Assembly (NCBI GenBank): GCA_023414355.1 | Contig: JAEZOB010000022.1 | Location: forward strand, 110,734-174,733 | Source of the DNA: Bacillota bacterium | Lineage (GTDB): Bacteria; Bacillota; Clostridia; Lachnospirales; Lachnospiraceae | Direction of reading: 5' to 3' | DNA length: 64,000 nt | Shown: one piece after another, positions 18,462 to 27,120 of the stretch | Numbering within the stretch: the stretch's first letter is position 1 | Layout of the letters: the number at the start of each line of letters is the position of its first letter | Made by a program: the position numbers and the translations under genes | The notes under the pieces: model-generated | The model's database searches: none | What the model was told of the DNA's origin: nothing | The model's input: the letters and a program-made list of their open reading frames with translations, nothing else

Positions 18462-18549
18462 CGCCCGACGATGTCGGGCATGTCTGTAAGTGTGAAAATC
18501 ATTCTGAAAGTACCAGAATGATTCTGAAATTTGGAAAAACCAAATTTCT
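18462..18549 (+). repeat. Further hairpins of the same repeat cluster
   Basis: Three more inverted repeats: GCCCGAC/GTCGGGC (18462-18478), AATCATTCTG/CAGAATGATT (18497-18506 and 18514-18523, 10 bp perfect), and a second copy of the GAAATTTGG/CCAAATTTC hairpin (18526-18548). With copy B they fill most of the 308-base gap after the GNAT gene. Beyond them, up to 18671, I see only a possible TATAAT-like box near 18601. Confidence 0.7.
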
Positions 18550-18671
18550 CTGAAAGACATCTTAACACTATGAAAATCTTGATTAGTGTTAATAATTGGG
18601 ATATAATATAGTTATACAGTTCAGAGAATTGGTGCTAATCATGCAGTTATGTATACGAAGGGGGTAATTCC

Positions 18672-19316
18672 ATGGAAAGCAGAGCTATTAAGATCTATTC
18701 ACCAATGAGTAAGACTATTGCATTGAAAGTAATTCCGGGACATTTTGCCACAAGTAATTCTCATATCAACCAGTATATTGACTTGACTACGATGAAGACA
18801 AGGTCGAGTGAAGCAGCTGAGGCAGCAAGAATCCTTGCAAGGCAATATGTGAACACGACAGTAGTGGATACCATCGTATGCTTGGATGGCTGCGAAGTAA
18901 TCGGTGCGTATCTGGCTAAGGAATTGACCAGTGCGGGAATTCATTCTATGAATATGCATCAGACGATTTATATTATTGCACCTGAATACAATACGAACGG
19001 ACAGATGATCTTTCGTGAGAATAACCAACCTGCTGTATATGATAAACATGTTCTGCTGCTGGCAGCTTCTGCAACGACAGGCGACACCCTGAAGAGAAGC
19101 CTTTCCTGTATCCAGTATTACGGAGGAATGATTCAGGGCATCAGTGCAATCTTTAGTGCGGTTCCTCAGGTAGAAGGAGTGGCTGTAAATTCGATCTTCA
19201 CTGCAAAGGATATTCCTGATTATAAGAGCTATGATACGGATGAATGTCCGATGTGTAAAACAAACCAGAGATTAGAGGCAATCGTAAACGGTCATGGCTA
19301 TATGAAGCTGAAGTAA
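18672..19316 (+). CDS. Phosphoribosyltransferase-like protein
   Basis: A 214-residue cytoplasmic protein related to the type I phosphoribosyltransferases, often labelled orotate phosphoribosyltransferase-like. The central fold is suggested by VVDTIVCLDGCEVIGAYLAKEL and by the loop HVLLLAASATTGDTLKRSL, where a canonical enzyme would have two acidic residues before the TTGDT. Replacement of those acidic residues by Ala-Ser raises doubt about PRPP catalysis. A C-terminal CPMC pair could bind metal. The ATG follows GGGGGTAA. Transcription ends at the long hairpin 19338-19409. Substrate and activity are unknown. Confidence 0.72.
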   Translation: MESRAIKIYSPMSKTIALKVIPGHFATSNSHINQYIDLTTMKTRSSEAAEAARILARQYVNTTVVDTIVCLDGCEVIGAYLAKELTSAGIHSMNMHQTIYIIAPEYNTNGQMIFRENNQPAVYDKHVLLLAASATTGDTLKRSLSCIQYYGGMIQGISAIFSAVPQVEGVAVNSIFTAKDIPDYKSYDTDECPMCKTNQRLEAIVNGHGYMKLK

Positions 19317-19337
19317 TTGATTAATTTATAAAAGAAG

Positions 19338-19416
19338 AAGGATATGTATGTGTTCACGAGGCTTAAGATACCCGGTAAAGAAAGGGTGACTCGAGACATA
19401 CATATCCTTATTTTTA
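19338..19416. terminator. Long bidirectional terminator between PRTase-like gene and corA
   Basis: Arms AAGGATATGTATGTGT...CGAG (19338-19360) and CTCGAGACATACATATCCTT (19390-19409), followed by ATTTTTAT. It separates convergent genes and could serve both. The outer arm resembles the one at 13117-13165. Confidence 0.8.
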
Positions 19417-19457
19417 TATTTACACAGATGCAATAGAAACGGAACAGATCCCTTTAT

Positions 19458-20393
19458 CTACATAAATTTCTTCTTCTTAAAGAAAATATAACAGACAATA
19501 GCCACGATGATACTGAGCAGGATGACATAGGCATAGCCGAGCCTCCAGCCCAGCTCCGGCATGGTGGTGAAATTCATACCATACCAGCCTACAATCAGGG
19601 TTAAAGGCAGAAAGATCGTTGTTACCACGGTGAACATTTTCATAATCTTGTTCATATCGTTATCAAGCTGTGCATGATAGGACTCCCTGACTTGCACGCT
19701 ATATTCCTGGAGCATACGGGTGTTGCTGCTGAGCCTTAATGCACGGTTGGAGAATATCCTGAAATAATGGAGGTTTTCCTCTGCAAAGATATCCAGCGCG
19801 TTCTCCTCCAGCTCTTCACCGACTGCAACAAATTGCTGATAGTAATTATCTAAGAGGATAAGCTTCTTTCGGATCTCTGTAATCTGGTAATTAAAGTCCT
19901 TATCTAGGTTTCTTTCGTTTATCTTATCCTCATGTTCACTAATATCTGCTTCAATATCAGCCAAAAGGTTATTATCCTCATTGATAAAGCGCTCTAAGAA
20001 ATTGAAAATCAACCGCTCCTGGGAAAGCTTATTTAGGTTGAGATGGTCAAGTAGATCCAGAAGCTTAAGCTTTGTACTCTCATCCTTATCTTCGATAATA
20101 ACAATAAGGATAAGATTTTTCTTGATATAAAATCCGATTCGATCCTGTACCTTAATAAATTGCCCAGGATTGATTGCAACAATCACACCAAAAAGATAAT
20201 CATAATAGGAATTCAGTGTACCATGCAGGTGTGGGGAGGTGTTCTTACATTCCTCCACAGTCATGGCGGAAAACCCGAATTGGCTGTAATTCTCCTCTAA
20301 TTCTTTAAGGTTAATCATTCCGATCGTCAGACAGTCAGGACTCAAATCCTTCCACTTAATCTCTGTTATTTCATCCCCGATCTGATAGTACAT
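19458..20393 (-). CDS. corA: CorA family magnesium/divalent cation transporter
   Basis: Inner membrane divalent cation channel of about 311 residues. The long cytoplasmic helical region (about residues 110-250, with EELEENALDIFAEENLHYF) leads into two C-terminal membrane helices joined by the CorA selectivity motif YGMNF, then MPELGWRLGY. The start at 20393 is chosen because AAAGGAG lies before that ATG; a longer reading begins at 20441. A minus-strand promoter with TTGACA and TATAAT 16 bases apart lies at 20451-20478. Magnesium is the usual substrate of the family; other divalent ions are possible. Confidence 0.92.
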   Translation of the reverse strand: MYYQIGDEITEIKWKDLSPDCLTIGMINLKELEENYSQFGFSAMTVEECKNTSPHLHGTLNSYYDYLFGVIVAINPGQFIKVQDRIGFYIKKNLILIVIIEDKDESTKLKLLDLLDHLNLNKLSQERLIFNFLERFINEDNNLLADIEADISEHEDKINERNLDKDFNYQITEIRKKLILLDNYYQQFVAVGEELEENALDIFAEENLHYFRIFSNRALRLSSNTRMLQEYSVQVRESYHAQLDNDMNKIMKMFTVVTTIFLPLTLIVGWYGMNFTTMPELGWRLGYAYVILLSIIVAIVCYIFFKKKKFM

Positions 20394-20450
20394 TAGTTGT
20401 GCTCCTTTCCCCGGCAGATACAAATTACCATGCTCTGTCATTATTCTAAA

Positions 20451-20478
20451 ATTATATCATCATTCCATGTGTTGTCAA
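20451..20478 (-). promoter_or_regulatory. Sigma-A type promoter for corA
   Basis: On the minus strand TTGACA (20478-20473) and TATAAT (20456-20451) are 16 bases apart, about 58 bases before the corA ATG. Confidence 0.7.
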
Positions 20479-20624
20479 ATGCGTACTTATCTTAATAGGG
20501 TAGTAATACTTTTGTTTTTGTTTAAGGTTTTTGTTTGGACATTATTAAGAATAATATCAAAATTTCACATATCATGAATAATAAATCATTGTAAAATGTC
20601 GGATATTTTACTGTGATATAGAGG

Positions 20625-20696
20625 CATAATTGGATTTATAATGGACATAATTGGTTGTGTCATATTGTGATATGGCATGCTATAATATAATGAAGA
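20625..20696 (+). promoter_or_regulatory. Candidate promoter and direct repeats before the EPS locus
   Basis: An extended -10, TGCTATAAT at 20688-20696, lies about 33 bases before the first glycosyltransferase ATG. Upstream are two direct copies of CATAATTGG (20625-20633 and 20646-20654) exactly 21 bases apart, a spacing of two helical turns suited to a regulator. No c-di-GMP riboswitch core was found in the 335-base gap 20394-20728. Confidence 0.5.
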
Positions 20697-20728
20697 ATAA
20701 TGAAAAAAGGCGAAATAAGGTGATTTAA

Positions 20729-21700
20729 ATGAATAGATTAGGGATAGTTGTTCCGTGCTATAATGAAGAACAGATGCTTCCAATAACGAATAATGAATTA
20801 AATATGTTACTGAATAGATTAAAAAAATTGTTCACGATAAGTGAAGATAGTTTTATTCTATATGTTGATGATGGAAGTATTGATCAAACCTGGAATATAA
20901 TATGCAACTGTAGAGAGAACAGTAAAAATATTTATGGACTAAAACTGTCTAGGAATGTTGGTCATCAGAATGCATTAACTGCAGGTATGATCGTGGCTAA
21001 AGAATACTCGGATATAGTTGTTACTATTGATGCGGATCTTCAGGATGATATTGAAGTGATTGAGCATATGATAGACCAATTCAATCAGGGCTATGATATT
21101 GTTTATGGAGTCAGAAAAAGGCGTGATACTGACACAATATTCAAGCGTATGACAGCATTAGGATTTTACAGATTAATGAGAGTAATGAATATTAATATAA
21201 TCTATAATCATGCTGATTTCAGATTAATGTCTAGACGTGCTGTGAAACAGTTTGAGAAGTATCAGGAGACTAATTTATTCCTAAGGGGGATTATTCCATT
21301 AATCGGTTTTAAGTCAACACAGGTATTTTATGATAGAAAGGCAAGAGTTGCAGGAAAGACAAAATATACATTGAAGAAGATGTTGTCCATGGCTTTTGAT
21401 GGTATCACTTCCTTTAGTATTCAACCTATTCGTATGATTACGAAATTGGGACTATTTATAGTATTCGTCAGTCTATTTGCAGGTGTTTATGCATTATACT
21501 CATATTTTTACGGAAGGACTGTAGCGGGATGGACTTCATTAATACTATCAATCTGGTTTATTGGAGGAATACAACTTACCTCTATAGGGTTGATCGGAAC
21601 TTATATTGGAAAGATATATATGGAAGTGAAGCATAGACCAAGATATAACATAGAGATTAATAATCTTGATGAACTTCTTGTTTCTAATAAAGATGCCTAA
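20729..21700 (+). CDS. GT2 glycosyltransferase, GtrB/DPM1-like lipid-linked sugar synthase
   Basis: Membrane-bound family 2 glycosyltransferase of 323 residues. The GT-A domain shows VVPCYNEE near residues 8-15, YVDDGSIDQTW, LSRNVGHQNALTAGM and the DxD-containing TIDADLQDD near 104-112. Two C-terminal membrane helices follow (about 230-290), the layout of GtrB/ArnC/DPM1 enzymes that put one sugar on undecaprenyl phosphate. Such lipid-linked sugars are donors for GT-C enzymes outside the membrane, and two GT-C-like proteins lie downstream (21859 and 29450). The ATG has AAGGTGA upstream. The sugar is unknown. Codon and base use here are more AT-rich than before 20 kb. Confidence 0.88.
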   Translation: MNRLGIVVPCYNEEQMLPITNNELNMLLNRLKKLFTISEDSFILYVDDGSIDQTWNIICNCRENSKNIYGLKLSRNVGHQNALTAGMIVAKEYSDIVVTIDADLQDDIEVIEHMIDQFNQGYDIVYGVRKRRDTDTIFKRMTALGFYRLMRVMNINIIYNHADFRLMSRRAVKQFEKYQETNLFLRGIIPLIGFKSTQVFYDRKARVAGKTKYTLKKMLSMAFDGITSFSIQPIRMITKLGLFIVFVSLFAGVYALYSYFYGRTVAGWTSLILSIWFIGGIQLTSIGLIGTYIGKIYMEVKHRPRYNIEINNLDELLVSNKDA

Positions 21701-21777
21701 GATGTAGCATGGAAGGAAGGTATTAAAATTCAGGATTTGTTTAGCTAAGAAAAGATATTTCATTATGAATAACTTTA

Positions 21778-21786
21778 TGATATAAT
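21778..21786 (+). promoter_or_regulatory. Extended -10 promoter for the EPS operon
   Basis: TGATATAAT is an extended -10 box about 72 bases before the ATG at 21859. A -35 is not convincing. Confidence 0.5.
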
Positions 21787-21858
21787 CGAAACTCATAAAG
21801 TAAAATATGATTCATTATTACTGAATGTTGAACGAAGAAATCATCAGTTGGAGTTTGT

Positions 21859-23418
21859 ATGAAGAAGGTTATAAAAAAAAGAAATGTGATACTCCTTATC
21901 ATAAACTATCTATATCGCATTCAAAAAAAAATTCTTGGGCAGAGAGATAAGTTGAACAATTGGATGAATCAAAAAAATTCACCTCATCTCTTTGGTTTAC
22001 TTGCGGCTGTTGCAGTCAGCGTATTATGGATTCTTATGCTTATGATTCCTCCATATATGGGGGTGGCTGATGATGGGTCATTACAGAAAGTAATGGAAAG
22101 ATCAGGTTTGTCCTACATACAGAAGGATTCGGAAAGTATTTATAATAATTTTTATATCCGTGTTTATTCTGTTGAGAATATAGATAATAAGGGAAGAGAA
22201 ATTTCGAATTCGCAGGACATATTAATTCACACTGCACTCTGGTTAGATGAAATAATTACGCATGACCGGCTGTTTGACATGAGGTTTCTTGCCCTTCTAT
22301 ATGGTATTTTATATTTTCCGGCTATTTACTATTTTGTAAAAAATGCATGTATGCTGGTTGCAAATTTTTCAGAAACGGTTTTGATCAGTATATTATCTGT
22401 AGTTATTTTCGGAGATTTATCTTTTCTTACTTATTTTAGCTCCCTTTATCCTGAACCATTGTGGTTAATATGTATCTTGATATTGGCAGGGCAAGTATGC
22501 AATATGGTTAGGAAAAAGGGTGGTTATATTGAACTCTTGCTGGTGGCACTTGCAGGAGTAGTAATATCCATGTCGAGGCAACAATGTGGTGTTATCGCCT
22601 TTTTCGTGGCAGGATTTCTTATCCGATCCATTTTTTTTAACAAGAAAATTTTATGGAGGACCTCATGTATTCTGCTGATATTTATTCTTGATATCGTAGG
22701 AATGATTTCATTATATTCTCTGGAATCGGATTATTCCATTACCAGTAAATATCATTCCATGACAAGAGGAGTATTATTTCAGGCAAGCGACCCGGAAAAG
22801 GCTCTTTCTGAATTTGGTATTAACAGCTCTTACTCCATACTCACCAATGTGTCAGCCTATGATTATTACCCTTATGTATTGCCTGATAATGCTCAACTCC
22901 AGAAGAATTTTTATGATAATTATTCTACTGGAGATATCGTAGTTTATTATATTAAAAACCCATATTCCTTTATAAAAATGCTTGATATAGTGATTAAAAA
23001 TGTTACTAACTTGCAACGAAGCTATTGTGGTAATTATGAACAAAGCTATGGGATGCCGAAAATGGCGCAGGGAATTTTCTGGTCAGGCTGGAGTATATTC
23101 AAAACACGTTCTATGCCAAAAACCATTGGATATCTGGTACTGCTGGTCATACTGGCATTTTATGTTGCGGGAAGAAACAGAAGAAGGGAACAGACATCTT
23201 CTCAGCAGCTTTTATCCTTGACCTATCTCATGATGGCAATCGGCATTTCACAAGCGGCAATAACAATTGTGATGAGTGGTGATGCTGAGATTACCAGACA
23301 TGCTTTTTTAATGGGATTATCAATGGATATTTTGCTTTATTATAGTATCGTTAGCACTTTATCGAGATTAAAACTATTCGAGGATGATGTAGATGAAAAA
23401 GAGAAAAGACAATCCTAA
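21859..23418 (+). CDS. Polytopic membrane protein, possible GT-C glycosyltransferase (WsfD-like)
   Basis: A 519-residue protein with roughly ten membrane segments and a large N-terminal extracytoplasmic loop. After a short basic cytoplasmic start and the first helix comes PYMGVADDGSLQKVM, an acidic motif in the first outer loop as in GT-C transferases that use lipid-phosphate sugars. It resembles bacterial glycan hexosyltransferases of the WsfD type, but the match is recalled, not searched. Its place between a GtrB-like donor synthase and a polymer synthase supports a role in decorating the exopolysaccharide. It overlaps the next gene by 26 bases, so translation is probably coupled. Confidence 0.62.
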   Translation: MKKVIKKRNVILLIINYLYRIQKKILGQRDKLNNWMNQKNSPHLFGLLAAVAVSVLWILMLMIPPYMGVADDGSLQKVMERSGLSYIQKDSESIYNNFYIRVYSVENIDNKGREISNSQDILIHTALWLDEIITHDRLFDMRFLALLYGILYFPAIYYFVKNACMLVANFSETVLISILSVVIFGDLSFLTYFSSLYPEPLWLICILILAGQVCNMVRKKGGYIELLLVALAGVVISMSRQQCGVIAFFVAGFLIRSIFFNKKILWRTSCILLIFILDIVGMISLYSLESDYSITSKYHSMTRGVLFQASDPEKALSEFGINSSYSILTNVSAYDYYPYVLPDNAQLQKNFYDNYSTGDIVVYYIKNPYSFIKMLDIVIKNVTNLQRSYCGNYEQSYGMPKMAQGIFWSGWSIFKTRSMPKTIGYLVLLVILAFYVAGRNRRREQTSSQQLLSLTYLMMAIGISQAAITIVMSGDAEITRHAFLMGLSMDILLYYSIVSTLSRLKLFEDDVDEKEKRQS

Positions 23419-24271
23419 CAGAATAAGTTTCCTGCAACAGGATTTGGGTATATTTGCAGTTGCTGTCATGATCTTTATTAGTATATTAATTATTGCCTTC
23501 ACTCCGGAATGGAAGACTCTGGAATATATTATTATGATCATGATAACCTTTATCTGTATGCTGTTTGCTGCTTATCGTTTCACGATTGGATCTGTGATTC
23601 TTGCAGGATTACAGGTTACAATTTATACGGTTTACAAAATTTTCACTTTTTATAGAGATAATGGATCCGTAATCGCAATGGATTATCTTTGGGTTGTGTA
23701 TCCTTTGATGGCTGTCGGTTCTGTAATACTGTTTATCAGTAGAAACCAGAAAATAGAATCTGAAAACATCAGGTTAAATCAACAGATCAGTGAGTTGGTT
23801 ATTATAGATCCGTTAACGGGCCTTTATAATATAAAAGGATTTTATCAGGACCTAAAAATTCTGGTTTCACTGGCTGAAAGAAAAAAGATGGATCTGACAT
23901 TAATGATAGTTGCAATACGTTATGAAGAGGAATTAGAAAAAGTTTTAGGAAAGTCTGTTTTTCAAATGGTTAGAAAGAGACTGGCCGCAAAGATAGAAGA
24001 TCTGATAAGAATTGAAGACAGGCTTTATTCTCTTGATGAGAAAGGAACTTTCGCATTAATCCTTTACAGTGACAATGATGGAGCAGAAATAGTGAAGAAG
24101 CGTATCAGAACGAGTATTGAAGCAACAGACCTGTTCAGTGATATCATAAAAAATAAAGTAATCATGCTGGAACTCCAGATAGGAAAGGTGCAGTATGATG
24201 CTGAAATATTTAAGTCAGATTTAATAAGCTTTAAGCAGAAGGTAGAAAGCGAGCTGCAATATGATGTATAA
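23393..24271 (+). CDS. Membrane protein with degenerate GGDEF domain and intact I-site, likely c-di-GMP receptor
   Basis: A 292-residue protein with about four membrane helices (residues 18-115), a short coiled stretch and a GGDEF-fold domain (about 135-290) beginning IIDPLTGLYNIKGFYQDL. The catalytic GGDEF is replaced by DEKGTF at 215-220, so diguanylate cyclase activity is unlikely. The inhibitory-site motif RxxD is kept as R206-I-E-D209, about five residues before the degenerate motif, the standard spacing for c-di-GMP binding. The layout recalls PelD and Listeria PssE, which bind c-di-GMP to switch on polymer synthesis. It sits in a tightly overlapping operon whose synthase has no PilZ domain, supporting a receptor role. 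Binding is inferred. Confidence 0.8.
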   Translation: MKKRKDNPNRISFLQQDLGIFAVAVMIFISILIIAFTPEWKTLEYIIMIMITFICMLFAAYRFTIGSVILAGLQVTIYTVYKIFTFYRDNGSVIAMDYLWVVYPLMAVGSVILFISRNQKIESENIRLNQQISELVIIDPLTGLYNIKGFYQDLKILVSLAERKKMDLTLMIVAIRYEEELEKVLGKSVFQMVRKRLAAKIEDLIRIEDRLYSLDEKGTFALILYSDNDGAEIVKKRIRTSIEATDLFSDIIKNKVIMLELQIGKVQYDAEIFKSDLISFKQKVESELQYDV

Positions 24272-25826
24272 AAGGTTTTTGGTTCTTTTCGCTGTTTTTT
24301 TAGTGGGATTTTCTATGAAAGCAACAAAAGCATGGGCGAGTCAGACGGACACGTTAGATGCGGATGTCCTTTTGGTATATAATGACAATCCTTCGGATCA
24401 GGATATGGATGGTCTAAAAACAATAATCCGGATACTCACATATATGCAGCGAAGTGTCTATTATACAGGACTACAGGAGGGCAGAGAAATCTATGACCAG
24501 TATGATTATGTGATATGCTATAACCTTCAGGACAATTTCGACAATGAAGTTGGTGAATTTATGAAGAAGCTGGAGGCGGATGGAAAAGAAGTTTTTATCA
24601 TAGGTGGAGATGGTATTGAGGATTACATTACAGCAGGAGGCTATGATATTCGTTGTACGACGGTTGAGAGAAGCAAGGCTACAGTATCCTATCGTTTTAC
24701 GCAGGGTGAGGCAAGAACAGCAGTAGTATATACAGATAAAGGTACGTTTTTGGATGGAGCATTTGATTACCAAAACGGGCAAATTCAATTGGACGGTTTG
24801 AAGTCTTCACTATTTGTCAGAGCAGGTAATTTTGAATATATGCCCTTTTCAGATGTTCAATCTCCCGTGATTGAAGAAACCTTTATCAGTGAATTGGCTT
24901 TATGGCTCTGGCCCTATAAGGATAGTCTGCGTACGTACGAGCAATATATTATTTTAGATGAATTATATGCCTTTATCCCACCCGAATCATTGATGGAAAT
25001 CATTGATTATATGACTGCTAGAAAGATGCCATTTGTTTTATCGGTCATGCCTATCTATGAAAACGGAGATTATCCGGCTATGCAAAGATTCTGTGATATT
25101 TTGAGATATGCGCAAGCGCATGGCGGCACAATCATAATGCATACACCGATTACTCAGCAGAATGAAGATAATATAGAGTTAATCGGGAAGTATTTATCAA
25201 TAGCGATTGAGGCATATGCGAATTACGGAGTATACTGCATGGGAATAGAGGCCCCTGATTCCTTTATTTTTAATCAAAATGGAAGAGATATACTGAAACG
25301 CTATTCCAGTGTATTTTTTTATAATGATAATAAGAATGTAAAGCTTAGCCTAAGCGAGCATTTTAATCAAATATACAAAGATGGTCACTTTATCATTGGT
25401 TTGACGATTAATGATAATAAGACGGAAAACAGTTTATGCTTTGTATACCCTACTGCATTATATCTGAAGGCGTCAGATGAATTAGCTTCTATAAAGGCTT
25501 CTATTGATGACTTTATTAAAACAGATATACCGGTGAAAAATCTGATGGATATGAATAATTCGGTGTATGGAGATAATCTTAGTATTTACTCCAGACAAGG
25601 TCAGGTTTTTTATAACGATAAAAGAATGAGCCTTGATTATGAACCTCCGGTATATACAGACTTCGATTATAGAAATACAGTGTTTCAAAGAATAGCCGGA
25701 GACTTGGGAGATTTGAACAAGGTATTAATTATTCTTGTAATTGGATCGGCGACAATTTTTATCTTATTTATTATCATAGCGCGAAGAGCAAACCGAAATA
25801 AATTTCTTCGCAAAAAAGAGGAATGA
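24261..25826 (+). CDS. DUF2334 polysaccharide-deacetylase-like exported protein
   Basis: A 521-residue protein with an N-terminal signal peptide, an outer body and a C-terminal membrane helix (about 488-508) with a basic tail. The central region, YIILDELYAFIPPESLMEIIDYM, FVLSVMPIYENG and GGTIIMHTPITQ, fits DUF2334, a NodB-related carbohydrate esterase fold. Expected metal ligands are partly altered: Asp-Asp reads Asp-Glu, and the usual His-x3-His reads His-TPI-Thr. It may therefore bind polymer without deacetylating it, or use a different metal site. It overlaps the GGDEF gene by 11 bases. A role in modifying or guiding the exported polysaccharide is inferred from context. Confidence 0.8.
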   Translation: MMYKRFLVLFAVFLVGFSMKATKAWASQTDTLDADVLLVYNDNPSDQDMDGLKTIIRILTYMQRSVYYTGLQEGREIYDQYDYVICYNLQDNFDNEVGEFMKKLEADGKEVFIIGGDGIEDYITAGGYDIRCTTVERSKATVSYRFTQGEARTAVVYTDKGTFLDGAFDYQNGQIQLDGLKSSLFVRAGNFEYMPFSDVQSPVIEETFISELALWLWPYKDSLRTYEQYIILDELYAFIPPESLMEIIDYMTARKMPFVLSVMPIYENGDYPAMQRFCDILRYAQAHGGTIIMHTPITQQNEDNIELIGKYLSIAIEAYANYGVYCMGIEAPDSFIFNQNGRDILKRYSSVFFYNDNKNVKLSLSEHFNQIYKDGHFIIGLTINDNKTENSLCFVYPTALYLKASDELASIKASIDDFIKTDIPVKNLMDMNNSVYGDNLSIYSRQGQVFYNDKRMSLDYEPPVYTDFDYRNTVFQRIAGDLGDLNKVLIILVIGSATIFILFIIIARRANRNKFLRKKEE

Positions 25827-25831
25827 TTTCA

Positions 25832-27094
25832 ATGACATTAGTGGAAATAGTAACTTTATATTCGATTTATGCGATCTGGCTGCTTATGGCAATTAATATA
25901 TTTTTCTCAATTGGTGGCTTTATCTATTATATGCAAGTAAATAAGACAGATGGACATATACACCTGGATGAATATCCGTTTGTGAGCATTATGGTGCCTG
26001 CACATAATGAAAGTATTGTTCTTAAGAGAACCGTCACAGCTCTTTTAAAGTTTGATTATCCGAAGGATTTATATGAGATTATTGTTATCAATGATAACTC
26101 CAGCGATAACTCAGCAGAGGTACTGAAAAGAATGCAGGAGAAAAATCCGGATCGAAAAATAATAGTTATCAATACGGATAATATTATTGGTGGAAAAGGC
26201 AAATCCAATGCCCTAAACATTGGCTACTCAGTGGCGAAAGGGAGCGTTATAGCGATATATGACGCAGATAATACACCGGAACAGGGAGCGCTTAGACTTC
26301 TTGTTGAAAACCTAATGGCCGATGATAAGGTAGGCGCAGTAATTGGTAAATTCCGAACTAGAAACAGGAATGCAAGTATTTTGTCAAGATTTGTTAATAT
26401 TGAAACCTTAGCTTATCAATGTATGAATCAAGCGGGAAGGTATTTTTATTTTAAACTATGCACGATACCGGGTACAAACTTTGTAATACGGAGAAGTATC
26501 ATTGAAGAAATCGGTGGATGGGATACCAAAGCGTTGTCTGAGGATACAGAGATTAGCTTTCGGATTTATCGTATGGGCTATTATATAAAAATGATGCCTT
26601 TGGCGGTGACCTGGGAACAGGAGCCGCATCTCTTACCGGTATGGTTTAAGCAACGGACCAGATGGGCAAAAGGAAATATGTATGTCATATTTAAAAATTA
26701 TAAATATATCTTTGATAAGTCCGCGGGTAGAATGCGTTTTGATGTAGTGTATTATCTAATGGTATATATATTAATGCTTTCTTCCCTAATCTTTTCTGAT
26801 ACAATCTTCTTCCTGGGAATATTGGGGTTTGTACATGTGGCGCTAAAGGGTTTTTCAACCGTACTATGGATCATGGCTATCGTTGTATTTGTATTGAATG
26901 TACTGCTTACTTTAGCCAGTGAAGAGAATGAGTTTAATATACAGACCGCACTACTAATTCTGTTGATGCTATTTACATATTCGAAAATGTGGGTATTTGT
27001 AGTTTTAAATGCGCTCATTCAATCCACAACAGATGCTCTATTTAAACGAGAGGCGAAATGGGAGAAAACGGTAAGGTATGCTGAAACAGAATAA
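25832..27094 (+). CDS. Processive GT2 polysaccharide synthase (BcsA/PgaC-like, no PilZ)
   Basis: Membrane glycosyltransferase expected to polymerise a beta-linked sugar and pass it through the membrane. One N-terminal helix, a GT-A domain (about residues 47-285) and about three C-terminal helices. Motifs in order: VPAHNES, INDNSSD, DAD at 144-146, ED at 237-238 (SEDTEIS) and QRTRW at 274-278, the full D,D,D,Q(Q/R)xRW set of processive synthases. No PilZ domain follows, so c-di-GMP cannot act on it as in BcsA. ATG 25832 suits the AGAGGA site better than ATG 25823. It is followed by the BcsB-like gene. Confidence 0.88.
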   Translation: MTLVEIVTLYSIYAIWLLMAINIFFSIGGFIYYMQVNKTDGHIHLDEYPFVSIMVPAHNESIVLKRTVTALLKFDYPKDLYEIIVINDNSSDNSAEVLKRMQEKNPDRKIIVINTDNIIGGKGKSNALNIGYSVAKGSVIAIYDADNTPEQGALRLLVENLMADDKVGAVIGKFRTRNRNASILSRFVNIETLAYQCMNQAGRYFYFKLCTIPGTNFVIRRSIIEEIGGWDTKALSEDTEISFRIYRMGYYIKMMPLAVTWEQEPHLLPVWFKQRTRWAKGNMYVIFKNYKYIFDKSAGRMRFDVVYYLMVYILMLSSLIFSDTIFFLGILGFVHVALKGFSTVLWIMAIVVFVLNVLLTLASEENEFNIQTALLILLMLFTYSKMWVFVVLNALIQSTTDALFKREAKWEKTVRYAETE

Positions 27095-27120
27095 TTGGTG
27101 AAATGAGAGAAGGATATGAT

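Noticed and set aside
20394..20728. Possible c-di-GMP riboswitch before the EPS locus
   Set aside because: No GEMM core was seen; only direct repeats and a promoter.
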